Shown in pieces: positions 1 through 5,195 of a stretch of 5,340 nucleotides of DNA; within the stretch, counting starts at the first letter, position 1, and every line of letters starts with the position of its first letter. The position numbers and the translations under genes are program-made. The stretch is from Pseudomonadota bacterium (GTDB taxonomy: Bacteria > Pseudomonadota > Alphaproteobacteria > Rhodospirillales > Magnetospirillaceae). A model generated the notes under the pieces. The model was not told where the DNA came from, searched no databases, and saw only the letters and a list, made by a program, of their open reading frames with translations. The stretch lies in contig JAEZFE010000552.1 of the NCBI GenBank assembly GCA_023437865.1, forward strand, positions 1 through 5,340, given 5' to 3'.

Positions 1-1298
1 CCGGCCTCGTGATAGGCGGTCAGGCGGCGGTCTTCCTCACCCATGAAGTTGGGGCGCTCGGTACCCATCAGGATGCGGTCCTTGGCGGCGTCGAAGTCGA
101 ACTGGGTGACCGACTCACGGCCGGCGCGGGCGGCGACGATGGCGGCCTCGTTGGCCAGATGCATCAGCTGGGCGCCGGAGAAGCCCGGCGTGCCGCGCGC
201 CACCACCTTGAGGTCAGCCTTGGGATCGATGGCGATCTTGGCGACATGGACGCCCAGGATCTTCTCGCGACCCGCCAGATCCGGGGTCTGCAGCACCACG
301 TGGCGGGAGAAGCGGCCCGGCCGCATCAGCGCTTCGTCGAGGATGTCGGGCCGGTTGGTGGCGGCGATGACCACGACGCCAGAATTGGGCTTGAAGCCGT
401 CCATCTCGACCAGCAGCTGGTTCAGGGTCTGCTCACGTTCCTCGTGGGCGGCGCGGGCATTGGCGCCGGAACGCTGGCGGCCCACCGCGTCAATCTCGTC
501 GATGAACAGGATGCAGGGGGCATGCTTCTTGGCTTGGGCGAACATCTTGCGGACGCGCCCGGCGCCAACGCCGACGAACATCTCGACGAAATCGGAGCCC
601 GAGATGGAGAAGAACGGCACCCCGGCCTCGCCAGCCACCGCACGGGCCAGCAGGGTCTTGCCGGTGCCGGGCGGGCCGGACAGCAGCACGCCGGTGGGCA
701 CGCGGGCGCCCAGCTTGGCGAAGCGGCTCGGGTCCTTGAGGAACTCGACCACCTCCATCAGCTCCAGCTTCTCGTTGTCGCAGCCGGCCACGTCGGCGAA
801 GTGCACGTCGATTTGCGAGCCGTCATGCAGCTTGGCCTTGTTACCGCGTCCGATCAGTTGGGACAGGTGCCCCTTCTTGATGACGAAGAACCAATAGGCG
901 GCGGCGAGCAGGACAAAGATGGCGACATTGCCCAGCACCGCCAGAGCGATCTCGCCGGTCAAGTCCTCTCCTGGAACGGCGGCGGCGGGCATGAACGAGA
1001 CATTAGCTTGGGCGCTGGCGGCATCCTCGGCCAGCTTGGCGGCAACCAGCGGCGGGATCTGCGCCTTGTGCAGCGCGCCAGCCTTGTCCTTGGCGATGCC
1101 CACACCCTGGCCGTAGAAGGTCAGTTCAACCACCTGGCCGTCGGCCAACAGGGATTTGAGCCCCGAATAGGACGTCTCGGCCACCGGTGAAGAACCCGGT
1201 CCGGCGGCGAGGCCGCGGTAGAGGGGGGTGCTCACGGCGCCGGCCAAAGCCAGCGCCAGAACCAGCAGGGCAGCGAAGAGGTATTTCTTTCTGCTCAC
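1..1298 (-). CDS. ftsH: FtsH-family ATP-dependent zinc metalloprotease, partial (C-terminus beyond window)
   Basis: Membrane-anchored AAA+ protease that unfolds and degrades membrane and short-lived cytosolic proteins. 432 full codons are present. Visible in order: first membrane helix (about residues 6-22), a periplasmic segment of about 90 residues, second helix (about 117-139), then the AAA+ domain with Walker A GPPGTGKT (208-215), pore loop FVG (241-243), Walker B FIDE (265-268, catalytic E268) and the second region of homology with both arginine fingers (R329 and R332, in RFSR). The window edge cuts the zinc motif after H430-E431-A432, where HEAGH is expected; E. coli FtsH has it near residue 414, so about 200 residues are missing. 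The start is GTG at 1298: an in-frame TAG lies 17 codons upstream with no other start codon between, and GGAAGG lies 5 nt ahead. Odd: RFSR replaces the usual RFDR, and the usual glycine-rich GLGGGHDE stretch reads [10 protein letters not shown]. The neighbour is not tilS, as is common for housekeeping ftsH. The family call is secure; paralogue status is inferred. Confidence 0.96.
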   Translation of the reverse strand, partial: MSRKKYLFAALLVLALALAGAVSTPLYRGLAAGPGSSPVAETSYSGLKSLLADGQVVELTFYGQGVGIAKDKAGALHKAQIPPLVAAKLAEDAASAQANVSFMPAAAVPGEDLTGEIALAVLGNVAIFVLLAAAYWFFVIKKGHLSQLIGRGNKAKLHDGSQIDVHFADVAGCDNEKLELMEVVEFLKDPSRFAKLGARVPTGVLLSGPPGTGKTLLARAVAGEAGVPFFSISGSDFVEMFVGVGAGRVRKMFAQAKKHAPCILFIDEIDAVGRQRSGANARAAHEEREQTLNQLLVEMDGFKPNSGVVVIAATNRPDILDEALMRPGRFSRHVVLQTPDLAGREKILGVHVAKIAIDPKADLKVVARGTPGFSGAQLMHLANEAAIVAARAGRESVTQFDFDAAKDRILMGTERPNFMGEEDRRLTAYHEA

Positions 1299-1303
1299 GG
1301 TCG

Positions 1304-1309
1304 CCTTCC
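1304..1309 (-). promoter_or_regulatory. Shine-Dalgarno site deciding the GTG start of ftsH
   Basis: Read on the minus strand, GGAAGG ends 5 nt before GTG at 1298. No ATG or TTG lies in frame between this site and the upstream in-frame TAG, so the GTG is the only start that keeps the first membrane helix ([19 protein letters not shown]). Confidence 0.75.
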
Positions 1310-1402
1310 GTCCTATCCAGCAAGGGGTATGGCCGGAAGGTAACCAATTCTAAACCGGCGCTGGGACGCGCATAGGGGGTGGTAGGGGCTTTTGTTAACC
1401 GC

Positions 1403-1408
1403 CATATT
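1403..1408 (+). promoter_or_regulatory. Candidate -10 element for a leaderless methyltransferase mRNA
   Basis: CATATT is followed by 7 nt (CAGCCCC) and then the ATG at 1416. No Shine-Dalgarno site lies ahead of this ATG. The same arrangement, TACATT plus 7 nt plus ATG, precedes the next gene at 2045, and the two stretches match at 12 of 15 positions when aligned on the ATG. Transcription starting about 7-8 nt after the hexamer would begin at the start codon. No good -35 supports it, so this is tentative. Confidence 0.4.
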
Positions 1409-1415
1409 CAGCCCC

Positions 1416-2012
1416 ATGAAACAGCACGCCCCGGCCACCGCGCGTAACCGCGATCCCATCCTGGCGGTCTTGCAACGCTGGCTGCCGGCGCAGGGTGTGG
1501 TGCTGGAGATCGCCGCCGGCACCGGCGAGCACGCCGCCTATTTCGCCGGCCTATTTCCCGGCCTGTCATGGCAGCCCACCGATATGGGCGAGGCGGCGCT
1601 GGCCTCCATCGCCGCTTGGCGCCAGGAGGCCGGCCTCGCCAATCTGCTTGCGCCTCTCGCGCTGGACGTCTGCCAGCCCTGGCCGGTCGAGCATGCCGAT
1701 GCCATCTTCTGCGCCAACATGATCCATATCGCGCCATGGCGCTGCGCCCAGGGTCTGATGGCCGGCGCCGGCACGGTGCTGCGCCCAGGCGGCGTACTGA
1801 TCCTTTATGGCCCGTTCCGCGTCGGCGGAATGCACACGGCGCCCAGCAACGACGCCTTCGACGCCGATTTACGGGCACGCAACCCGGATTGGGGCGTGCG
1901 CGACCTTGAGGCGGTGGGCGCGCTGGCCCAGGCCGCCGGATTGGATCATCTCGACACCATCCCCATGCCGGCCAACAATCTGAGCGTGGTGTGGCGCCGC
2001 CGCGCCCCTTGA
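1416..2012 (+). CDS. DUF938 / METTL26-type predicted SAM-dependent methyltransferase
   Basis: A 198-residue cytosolic protein matching the DUF938 family (human member METTL26), whose substrate is unknown to me. Family hallmarks are visible: ATARNRDPIL at the N-terminus (7-16), the SAM-binding glycine motif VLEIAAGTGEHAAYFA (29-44), WQPTD (52-56, acidic residue ending strand 2), LDV (83-85), ANMIHIAPW (100-108), VLRPGGVLILYGPF (121-134), SNDAFDADL (144-152), WGVRD (159-163) and MPANNLSVVWRR near the C-terminus (184-195). The length is normal for the family. I chose ATG 1416 because it places the conserved ARNRDPIL about 8 residues from the start, as in relatives. An in-frame TTG at 1392 would add 8 residues and has an AGGGG only 3 nt ahead, so it is less likely. 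The stop codon overlaps the -35 hexamer of the next gene. The fold is confident; methyltransferase activity is inferred from it. Confidence 0.92.
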   Translation: MKQHAPATARNRDPILAVLQRWLPAQGVVLEIAAGTGEHAAYFAGLFPGLSWQPTDMGEAALASIAAWRQEAGLANLLAPLALDVCQPWPVEHADAIFCANMIHIAPWRCAQGLMAGAGTVLRPGGVLILYGPFRVGGMHTAPSNDAFDADLRARNPDWGVRDLEAVGALAQAAGLDHLDTIPMPANNLSVVWRRRAP

Positions 2013-2037
2013 CGTTTGAAACAGTAACGGTTACATT
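2009..2037 (+). promoter_or_regulatory. Sigma70-type promoter of the Rrf2 regulator gene, probably leaderless
   Basis: TTGACG (2009-2014) and TACATT (2032-2037) are separated by exactly 17 bp. The ATG of the regulator lies at 2045, 7 nt beyond the -10, so transcription is predicted to start at or within a base of the A of the ATG. No Shine-Dalgarno site is present, which fits a leaderless mRNA. The -35 overlaps the TGA stop (2010-2012) of the upstream gene. The spacer contains the dyad operator. Confidence 0.7.
2020..2032. promoter_or_regulatory. Predicted Rrf2-family operator, copy 1 (autoregulatory)
   Basis: AACAGTAACGGTT is a 13-bp dyad centred at 2026 with one mismatched pair (A2023 against G2029). 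It differs at one base from the perfect copy at 2492-2504. Continuing rightward, GTAACGGTTAC (2024-2034) forms a second overlapping dyad centred at 2029. It fills the spacer and touches the -10 of the regulator's promoter, so a bound protein would block RNA polymerase. The regulator assignment rests on adjacency and on the motif appearing before both genes. Confidence 0.72.
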
Positions 2038-2044
2038 CACCGCC

Positions 2045-2470
2045 ATGTCGAAGAACTGCCGTTTCGCCGTCGCCGTTCATGTGACCTCCGTTCTCGCCAT
2101 GCAGGGCGGCGAGCCGGCCACATCGGAATGGATCGCCGGCAGCGTCAACACCAACCCGGTGGTGATCCGCCGCATCCTGTCGGCCCTGGCCAAGGCCGGG
2201 CTGGTGAGTTCGACGCGGGGCAGCGCCGGCGGTTCGGTGCTGGCCAAGAAGCCCGATGCTATCACCCTGCTGGACATCAGCCGGGCGGTGGAGGAGGACG
2301 AAGGCCCGGCTTTGCACAACCAGCCGCCCAACCCGGCCTGCCCGGTGGGGCGCGGCATCCAGCCGGTTCTGGTGCGCATCATCGACCGCGCCGAGGCCGC
2401 GCGCGAGGCGGTGCTGGCCACCACCCTGCTGTCCGAGGTGGTGGCAGCGGTGAAGTCTGAAGCAGGCTGA
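2045..2470 (+). CDS. Rrf2-family transcriptional regulator, YwnA-like
   Basis: A 141-residue DNA-binding protein, typical of Rrf2 length. The N-terminal winged helix-turn-helix (about 6-66) carries the family signature SVNTNPVVIRRILSALAKAGLV (33-54) and the wing TRGSAGGSVL (57-66). A dimerisation helix follows, with H91 and NPACPVGRGI (96-105). NTNPVV and NPxCPVG closely resemble B. subtilis YwnA as I remember it. The only cysteines are C5 and C99, so the three-cysteine Fe-S ligand set of IscR/NsrR is absent; a thiol switch at C99, as reported for related HypR-type regulators, is a reasonable inference. The start is ATG 2045: upstream in-frame codons overlap the previous gene, and the family begins just before the RFAVAVH segment. 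The protein probably represses itself and the flavodoxin-like gene downstream through the shared dyad. The inducer is unknown. Confidence 0.93.
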   Translation: MSKNCRFAVAVHVTSVLAMQGGEPATSEWIAGSVNTNPVVIRRILSALAKAGLVSSTRGSAGGSVLAKKPDAITLLDISRAVEEDEGPALHNQPPNPACPVGRGIQPVLVRIIDRAEAAREAVLATTLLSEVVAAVKSEAG

Positions 2471-2479
2471 TATTTTTTT
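2454..2479 (+). terminator. Weak intrinsic terminator after the Rrf2 gene
   Basis: AGTCTG (2454-2459), loop AAG and CAGGCT (2463-2468) form a 6-bp stem with one G-T pair. GATA and a run of seven T residues (2473-2479) follow. The stem overlaps the last codons of the regulator gene. It could separate transcription of the regulator from the flavodoxin-like gene, which has its own operator. The stem is short, so partial readthrough is likely; the T-run might instead belong to the next promoter. Confidence 0.4.
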
Positions 2480-2491
2480 GCCACGCTATGT

Positions 2492-2504
2492 AACCGTAAC
2501 GGTT
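2492..2504. promoter_or_regulatory. Predicted Rrf2-family operator, copy 2 (flavodoxin-like gene)
   Basis: AACCGTAACGGTT is a perfect dyad (AACCGT, central A, ACGGTT) centred at 2498, 21 bp before the ATG at 2526. It matches copy 1 at 12 of 13 bases, and matching bases at 2490 and 2506 extend the similarity. Its presence before the enzyme gene implies that this gene has its own regulated promoter. TTGCCA (2478-2483) is a possible -35, but I could not identify a convincing -10 at standard spacing. Confidence 0.75.
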
Positions 2505-2512
2505 CCTATTAC

Positions 2513-2518
2513 AAGGAG
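2513..2518 (+). promoter_or_regulatory. Shine-Dalgarno site deciding the start of the flavodoxin-like gene
   Basis: AAGGAG lies 7 nt before ATG 2526. A second in-frame ATG at 2520 (ATG ACC ATG) is only 1 nt from the site, so the 2526 start is preferred. This strong site contrasts with the two preceding genes, which have none. Confidence 0.8.
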
Positions 2519-2525
2519 AATGACC

Positions 2526-3095
2526 ATGGTTTCCGTCGCTGTCGTCTACCATTCGGGCTACGGCCACACCGCCGTCCTGGCCCAGTCCGTCGCCGCCGGC
2601 ATCGAGCAGGCCGGCGCCCAGGCGCATCTGATCCCCGTCGAGGAATACGAGGCCAAGGCTGCCCTGGTGGATGCCGCCGACGCCGTGGTGTTCGGGTCGC
2701 CGACCTACATGGGCGGCGTCAGCGGCCAGTTCAAAACCTGGATGGATGCCACCAGCAAGATCTGGTACGGCCGCGGCTGGAAGGACAAGCTGGCCGCCGG
2801 CTTCACCGTGTCGGCCAGCCAGAGCGGCGACAAGCTGACCACCCTGATCCAGCTGTCGGTCTTCGCCGCCCAGCATGGCATGGTTTGGGTCGGCAACGAT
2901 CTGCTGCCAGGCAACAACAGCTCCCAGGGCAGCGTCGAGGACCTCAACCGCCTGGGCAGCTTCCTCGGCGGCATGGCCCAGGCCAACGCCGACCAGGGCC
3001 CCGACCTGGCCCCCCCCGCCGCCGACCGCAAGACCGCCGAGCATCTGGGCACTCGCGTCGCCGAGGCCGCCGCCCGTTGGGGTCGCGGCAAGTAG
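2526..3095 (+). CDS. Flavodoxin-fold FMN-dependent oxidoreductase (WrbA/NAD(P)H:quinone reductase-like)
   Basis: A 189-residue cytosolic protein predicted to bind FMN and pass electrons from NAD(P)H to a small acceptor such as a quinone. The N-terminal phosphate-binding loop is YHSGYGHT (8-15), directly after strand VSVAVV. The second flavin loop is GSPTYMGGVSGQFKTWMD (57-74), similar in layout to GTPTRFGNMSGQ of WrbA, and AAQHGMVWVG (114-123) matches the WrbA segment around HHGMV. The length fits the flavodoxin/WrbA range. It lacks enough WrbA-specific sequence for me to assign that name. Its position behind an Rrf2 regulator with the same operator suggests induction by oxidative, electrophile or quinone stress. 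A run of eight C residues (3010-3017) lies inside the coding region. The fold is confident; the substrate is unknown. Confidence 0.88.
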   Translation: MVSVAVVYHSGYGHTAVLAQSVAAGIEQAGAQAHLIPVEEYEAKAALVDAADAVVFGSPTYMGGVSGQFKTWMDATSKIWYGRGWKDKLAAGFTVSASQSGDKLTTLIQLSVFAAQHGMVWVGNDLLPGNNSSQGSVEDLNRLGSFLGGMAQANADQGPDLAPPAADRKTAEHLGTRVAEAAARWGRGK

Positions 3096-3106
3096 GGCCT
3101 GCGTAC

Positions 3107-3137
3107 ACGCCCTCTTTCGCTCAGCGGAAGAGGGCGT
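3107..3137. terminator. Hairpin shared by convergent genes, probable bidirectional terminator
   Basis: ACGCCCTCTTTCGC (3107-3120) and GCGGAAGAGGGCGT (3124-3137) pair over 14 bp with one G-T wobble around a TCA loop. It fills most of the 43-bp gap between the stop codons of the flavodoxin-like gene (3095) and the dehydrogenase gene (3139). Neither side has a real T-run, so release may be factor-assisted, or the hairpin may mainly protect the 3' ends. Confidence 0.72.
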
Positions 3138-3138
3138 C

Positions 3139-4131
3139 TCAAACGTAGGCAGCCCCTTCCCGCCCCTTCATCCGCCGCCAGGCGTATATGCCGAGCGGCA
3201 CCGCCACGGCGGCGGTCCCTGCGGCAACCCACAGCGCCGTGCGGCGGTGATCGCCGCCGTTCTGCCAGCCACCATGGACTGATTGGTCGCCGGGTCCAAA
3301 AAGATTGCCCTGGCTGGCACCGCTGCGGCGGTGCTGAAAGTGCCGGCGTTCGGTGGTACGCGCCATCAAGCGCTCGGTGGCGCCGGGGGCGATGGCGTGG
3401 GCGGCCACCATCAGCTTGCTCATGCCCAAGAACGCTTCGCGCTGCGGACGGCGCGCCAGCGACACAATGACATCGGCGACCTCCTCGGGCGAATGGACCG
3501 GCGGTACCGGCTGCACCGCCCGGCCGGCGAAATTGGCCGCGTTCTGGAACAGCGGCGTATCGACACTGGGCGGCAGGACCGTGCAGACGTGGATGCCTGG
3601 TTGGTCCAAAACCTCCATGCGCAGCGCCTCTGAAAGTCCGCGCACCGCCCATTTGCTCGCCACATAGGCGGTGGCATAGGGCTGGCCCATCGTGCCGGCC
3701 ATGGACGCGATATTGATGATGGTGCCGAACCCTTGGCGCCGGAATACCGGAAGCGCGGCACGGCAACCATGGACCGTCCCCATCAGGTTCACGTCGATGA
3801 CCTGACGGAAATCGTCGATCGGCACCTCGTCGATCCGCCCCAGCATGTGTACGCCGGCATCATTCACCCACACGTCCAGCTGGCCGTAACGGGACTGGGC
3901 GGCCTCGGCCAGGCGCATCATGTCGTCGGCACTGGTGACGTCACAGGCGAAGGGAAAGGCTTGGCCTCCCGCATCGACGCATTCCCGCGCCGCGATCTCT
4001 AAGGCCGGCTCGCTGCGCGCCGCCAGCACCAACTTGCAGCCAGCCTGGGCAAAGGCCTGCGCCGCCGCGCGGCCAATGCCCGAGGACGCCCCGGTGATGA
4101 CGATGACCTGATTGCCGATCCCGCGTGCCAT
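3139..4131 (-). CDS. Short-chain dehydrogenase/reductase with C-terminal membrane anchor
   Basis: A 330-residue NAD(P)-dependent oxidoreductase of the classical SDR type. The Rossmann motif is TGASSGIG (13-20), R39 after strand 2 (LAARSE) suggests NADPH preference, CDVT (63-66) holds the adenine-contacting Asp, and NDAG (90-93) is a variant of NNAG. The catalytic tetrad N115 (VNLMG), S143 (NIASMAG), Y156 and K160 (YVASK) is complete. Beyond the roughly 240-residue core comes a segment with PPVHSPEEVADVI (about 224-236) and NLFGPGDQS, like the approximately 335-residue SDR subgroup that I associate with conserved-domain class SDR_c3. Residues 298-318 (TALWVAAG to YAW) form a single hydrophobic helix flanked by RR and RRMKGR, so the enzyme is probably tail-anchored in the inner membrane. 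ATG 4131 is preferred because AGGAGG lies 6 nt ahead and the Rossmann strand follows at once. The substrate is unknown. Confidence 0.94.
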   Translation of the reverse strand: MARGIGNQVIVITGASSGIGRAAAQAFAQAGCKLVLAARSEPALEIAARECVDAGGQAFPFACDVTSADDMMRLAEAAQSRYGQLDVWVNDAGVHMLGRIDEVPIDDFRQVIDVNLMGTVHGCRAALPVFRRQGFGTIINIASMAGTMGQPYATAYVASKWAVRGLSEALRMEVLDQPGIHVCTVLPPSVDTPLFQNAANFAGRAVQPVPPVHSPEEVADVIVSLARRPQREAFLGMSKLMVAAHAIAPGATERLMARTTERRHFQHRRSGASQGNLFGPGDQSVHGGWQNGGDHRRTALWVAAGTAAVAVPLGIYAWRRMKGREGAAYV

Positions 4132-4137
4132 GAAGCG

Positions 4138-4143
4138 CCTCCT
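4138..4143 (-). promoter_or_regulatory. Shine-Dalgarno site of the SDR gene
   Basis: A full AGGAGG on the minus strand ends 6 nt before ATG 4131. It rules out the longer in-frame start at 4200, which would add 23 arginine- and proline-rich residues without family resemblance. Confidence 0.88.
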
Positions 4144-4194
4144 CCCATGCTGTGCGCTATGCGAAGGGAACGGCGGCGGCCGCGGCGGGGTTCC

Positions 4195-4212
4195 GCGCAA
4201 CCTATGCGCAAC
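4195..4212. repeat. Direct repeat GCGCAAC x2 at 11-bp spacing in a divergent promoter region
   Basis: GCGCAAC occurs at 4195-4201 and again at 4206-4212, separated by CTAT. The 11-bp period puts both copies on the same face of the helix, as for tandem half-sites of response regulators. It lies between the divergent SDR and nuclease genes, so it could control either. Two 7-bp copies could also be chance in GC-rich DNA. Confidence 0.35.
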
Positions 4213-4284
4213 TTAATGTATTGGAACAAAACTGGATCACAGCAATCTTTCAGGGTATAGAATGCCTCAAAATGGCGAATATCC

Positions 4285-4289
4285 TGGAG
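4285..4289 (+). promoter_or_regulatory. Shine-Dalgarno site deciding the GTG start of the nuclease
   Basis: TGGAG lies 6 nt before GTG 4296. Starting there yields a textbook signal peptide, whereas starts at 4152 or ATG 4272 add residues ahead of it. Confidence 0.65.
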
Positions 4290-4295
4290 CCAACC

Positions 4296-5156
4296 GTGAA
4301 AATTATTCCCGCCATAGTTGCTTTTACCTGCAGCCTCGGCAGTCCGGCGTGGGCAGATTTTTGCATGCTGACCCAAAACGGCCTGCGTCTGGGGCATGGG
4401 CAGGAGGATTATCTGCGGGCCAAGCGTGAGCGGTTTCGCGCCGTGTTCGACGGCTACGACGTGGTGGCACTGCAAGAGGTCATGGATGACGGCGAACCTG
4501 CCCTGCTGGCGCCGCGCGGCTATACCGCCACGACCAGCCCGGCCAAGGGCAAGAACACTTACCGCGAGCATTACGCCTGGCTTACCCGTGACTCCGTCAT
4601 CCGGGTGCTGGAGAGCGCCGACTACCCCGACCAAGCCGGCATCTTTGCCCGCCCACCTTCTGGGATCGCCGTCGAGGACAAGGACAAGGGCCGGTTCTGG
4701 CTGGTGAACATTCACATCACTTTCGGCAAGCAGGGACTGGCGCCACGCCGCAAGGAGGTGGCGGAGATGGTGGAGGTGAAGGCGTGGTACAGCGCGCGTC
4801 CCCTGCCGGACGGATCGCGCATCGGGCGCGTGGTGGTCGCAGGCGACTGGAACCTGCCTACCACCGACGAGGCCTTCGCCGCCCTGTCCCAGTTCGGCCT
4901 GCGAGCGGAGCCCAATGTGAAAAGCACCCTGAATGTCCGCGGCGACTTCACCTCCGCCTACGATCATTTCTTATGGGATCGCACCTGGCTGCACGTGGAT
5001 ATCGCCGAGGAACCGCGCGACCTCGGCGGGCTGCCACCGGAAACATTTCGTGAATATTTGTCGGATCACGCTGGCTTGGCCGGCTATGTGCTGGCCGATC
5101 CGGAGGCGCGGCGGCCACGCGGTGTGCAGTGCCCCTTGGCACGTCCCGCGGTTTAA
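4296..5156 (+). CDS. Exported DNase I-like endonuclease (EEP superfamily)
   Basis: A 286-residue nuclease of the endonuclease/exonuclease/phosphatase fold. Residues 1-20 form a signal peptide (MKIIPAIVAFTCSLGSPAWA, cleavage after AWA), so it acts in the periplasm or outside the cell, likely cutting DNA in an Mg/Ca-dependent way. By comparison with bovine DNase I as I recall it, all catalytic positions are present: N28 (TQNGL, DNase N7), E61 (LQEV, E39), E91 in YREHY (E78), H140 (NIHIT, H134), D184 and N186 (GDWN, D168/N170), D223-H224 (SAYDHF, D212) and D257-H258 (SDH, D251/H252). The YREHY and AYDH matches favour a DNase over a lipid phosphatase. The mature protein has only two cysteines, C23 and C279, near its two ends. 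GTG 4296 is preferred over ATG 4272 because of the signal peptide and ribosome site. It is transcribed alone, divergent from the SDR gene. Confidence 0.9.
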   Translation: MKIIPAIVAFTCSLGSPAWADFCMLTQNGLRLGHGQEDYLRAKRERFRAVFDGYDVVALQEVMDDGEPALLAPRGYTATTSPAKGKNTYREHYAWLTRDSVIRVLESADYPDQAGIFARPPSGIAVEDKDKGRFWLVNIHITFGKQGLAPRRKEVAEMVEVKAWYSARPLPDGSRIGRVVVAGDWNLPTTDEAFAALSQFGLRAEPNVKSTLNVRGDFTSAYDHFLWDRTWLHVDIAEEPRDLGGLPPETFREYLSDHAGLAGYVLADPEARRPRGVQCPLARPAV

Positions 5157-5164
5157 AGCGCCCA

Positions 5165-5178
5165 CGCGGATCACCGCG
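5165..5178. terminator. Small hairpin between convergent nuclease and antiporter genes
   Basis: CGCGG, loop ATCA and CCGCG form a 5-bp perfect stem inside the 39-bp gap between two convergent stop codons. There is no T-run on either side. The position suggests a terminator, but a stem this short is common by chance in GC-rich DNA. Confidence 0.25.
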
Positions 5179-5195
5179 CCCGGCAAGAACCCGCT

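Larger units (their letters stand above)
1299..1415. other. Divergent intergenic region between ftsH and the methyltransferase gene
   Basis: These 117 bp must hold the promoters of both divergent genes. For the plus strand, CATATT at 1403-1408 is a -10-like hexamer exactly 7 nt before the ATG at 1416, but no convincing -35 is seen near 1380-1385. For ftsH, TAGAAT (read on the minus strand, near 1347-1352) is a possible -10, again without a clear -35. A G-rich stretch GGGGGTGGTAGGGG lies at about 1375-1388. I found no strong palindrome that would mark a shared operator. Confidence 0.4.
4132..4295. other. Divergent intergenic region between the SDR and exported nuclease genes
   Basis: These 164 bp hold the SDR ribosome site, a GC-rich half (4132-4200), and a noticeably AT-richer half (about 4210-4285) that probably contains the nuclease promoter. 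TATAGA (4256-4261) or the overlapping TAGAAT (4258-4263) is a plausible -10. TTGGAA at 4221-4226 looks like a -35 but pairs at 17 bp only with AATCTT. No single promoter is convincing. Confidence 0.35.

Noticed and set aside
9..1190. Long open frame (393 codons) on the plus strand opposite ftsH
   Set aside because: It is fully antisense to a clear FtsH coding frame, rich in G, A, H and Q with no family resemblance, and is the usual long shadow seen in GC-rich genes.
1375..1388. G-rich stretch as a G-quadruplex
   Set aside because: The G-runs are unequal, one being only GG, so at most two tetrads could form; this is not enough support.
1338..1400. Possible third operator half-site (GTTAACCGCC near 1394, GGTAACC near 1339)
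   Set aside because: Only 5-6 bases resemble one arm of the dyad and no second arm is present, so these are not counted as binding sites.
1392..1415. Longer methyltransferase starting at TTG 1392
   Set aside because: The AGGGG ahead is only 3 nt away, and family members begin close to the ARNRDPIL motif, so ATG 1416 fits better; the longer form cannot be fully excluded.
1408..2046. Minus-strand frame opposite the methyltransferase gene
   Set aside because: It is arginine- and proline-rich with no domain, and antisense to a recognisable DUF938 protein.
2705..3766. 353-codon minus-strand open frame across the flavodoxin-like and SDR genes
   Set aside because: It spans two real genes in a wrong frame, crosses the hairpin between them, and its composition (runs of R, P, H) is typical of a shadow.
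4152..4295. N-terminal extension of the nuclease to ATG 4152 or 4272
   Set aside because: The extension would bury the signal peptide, and the TGGAG site is correctly placed only for GTG 4296.
3999..4967. 322-codon minus-strand open frame opposite the nuclease
   Set aside because: It is antisense to a gene whose catalytic motifs are all in place and runs out of frame into the SDR gene; there is no recognisable domain.
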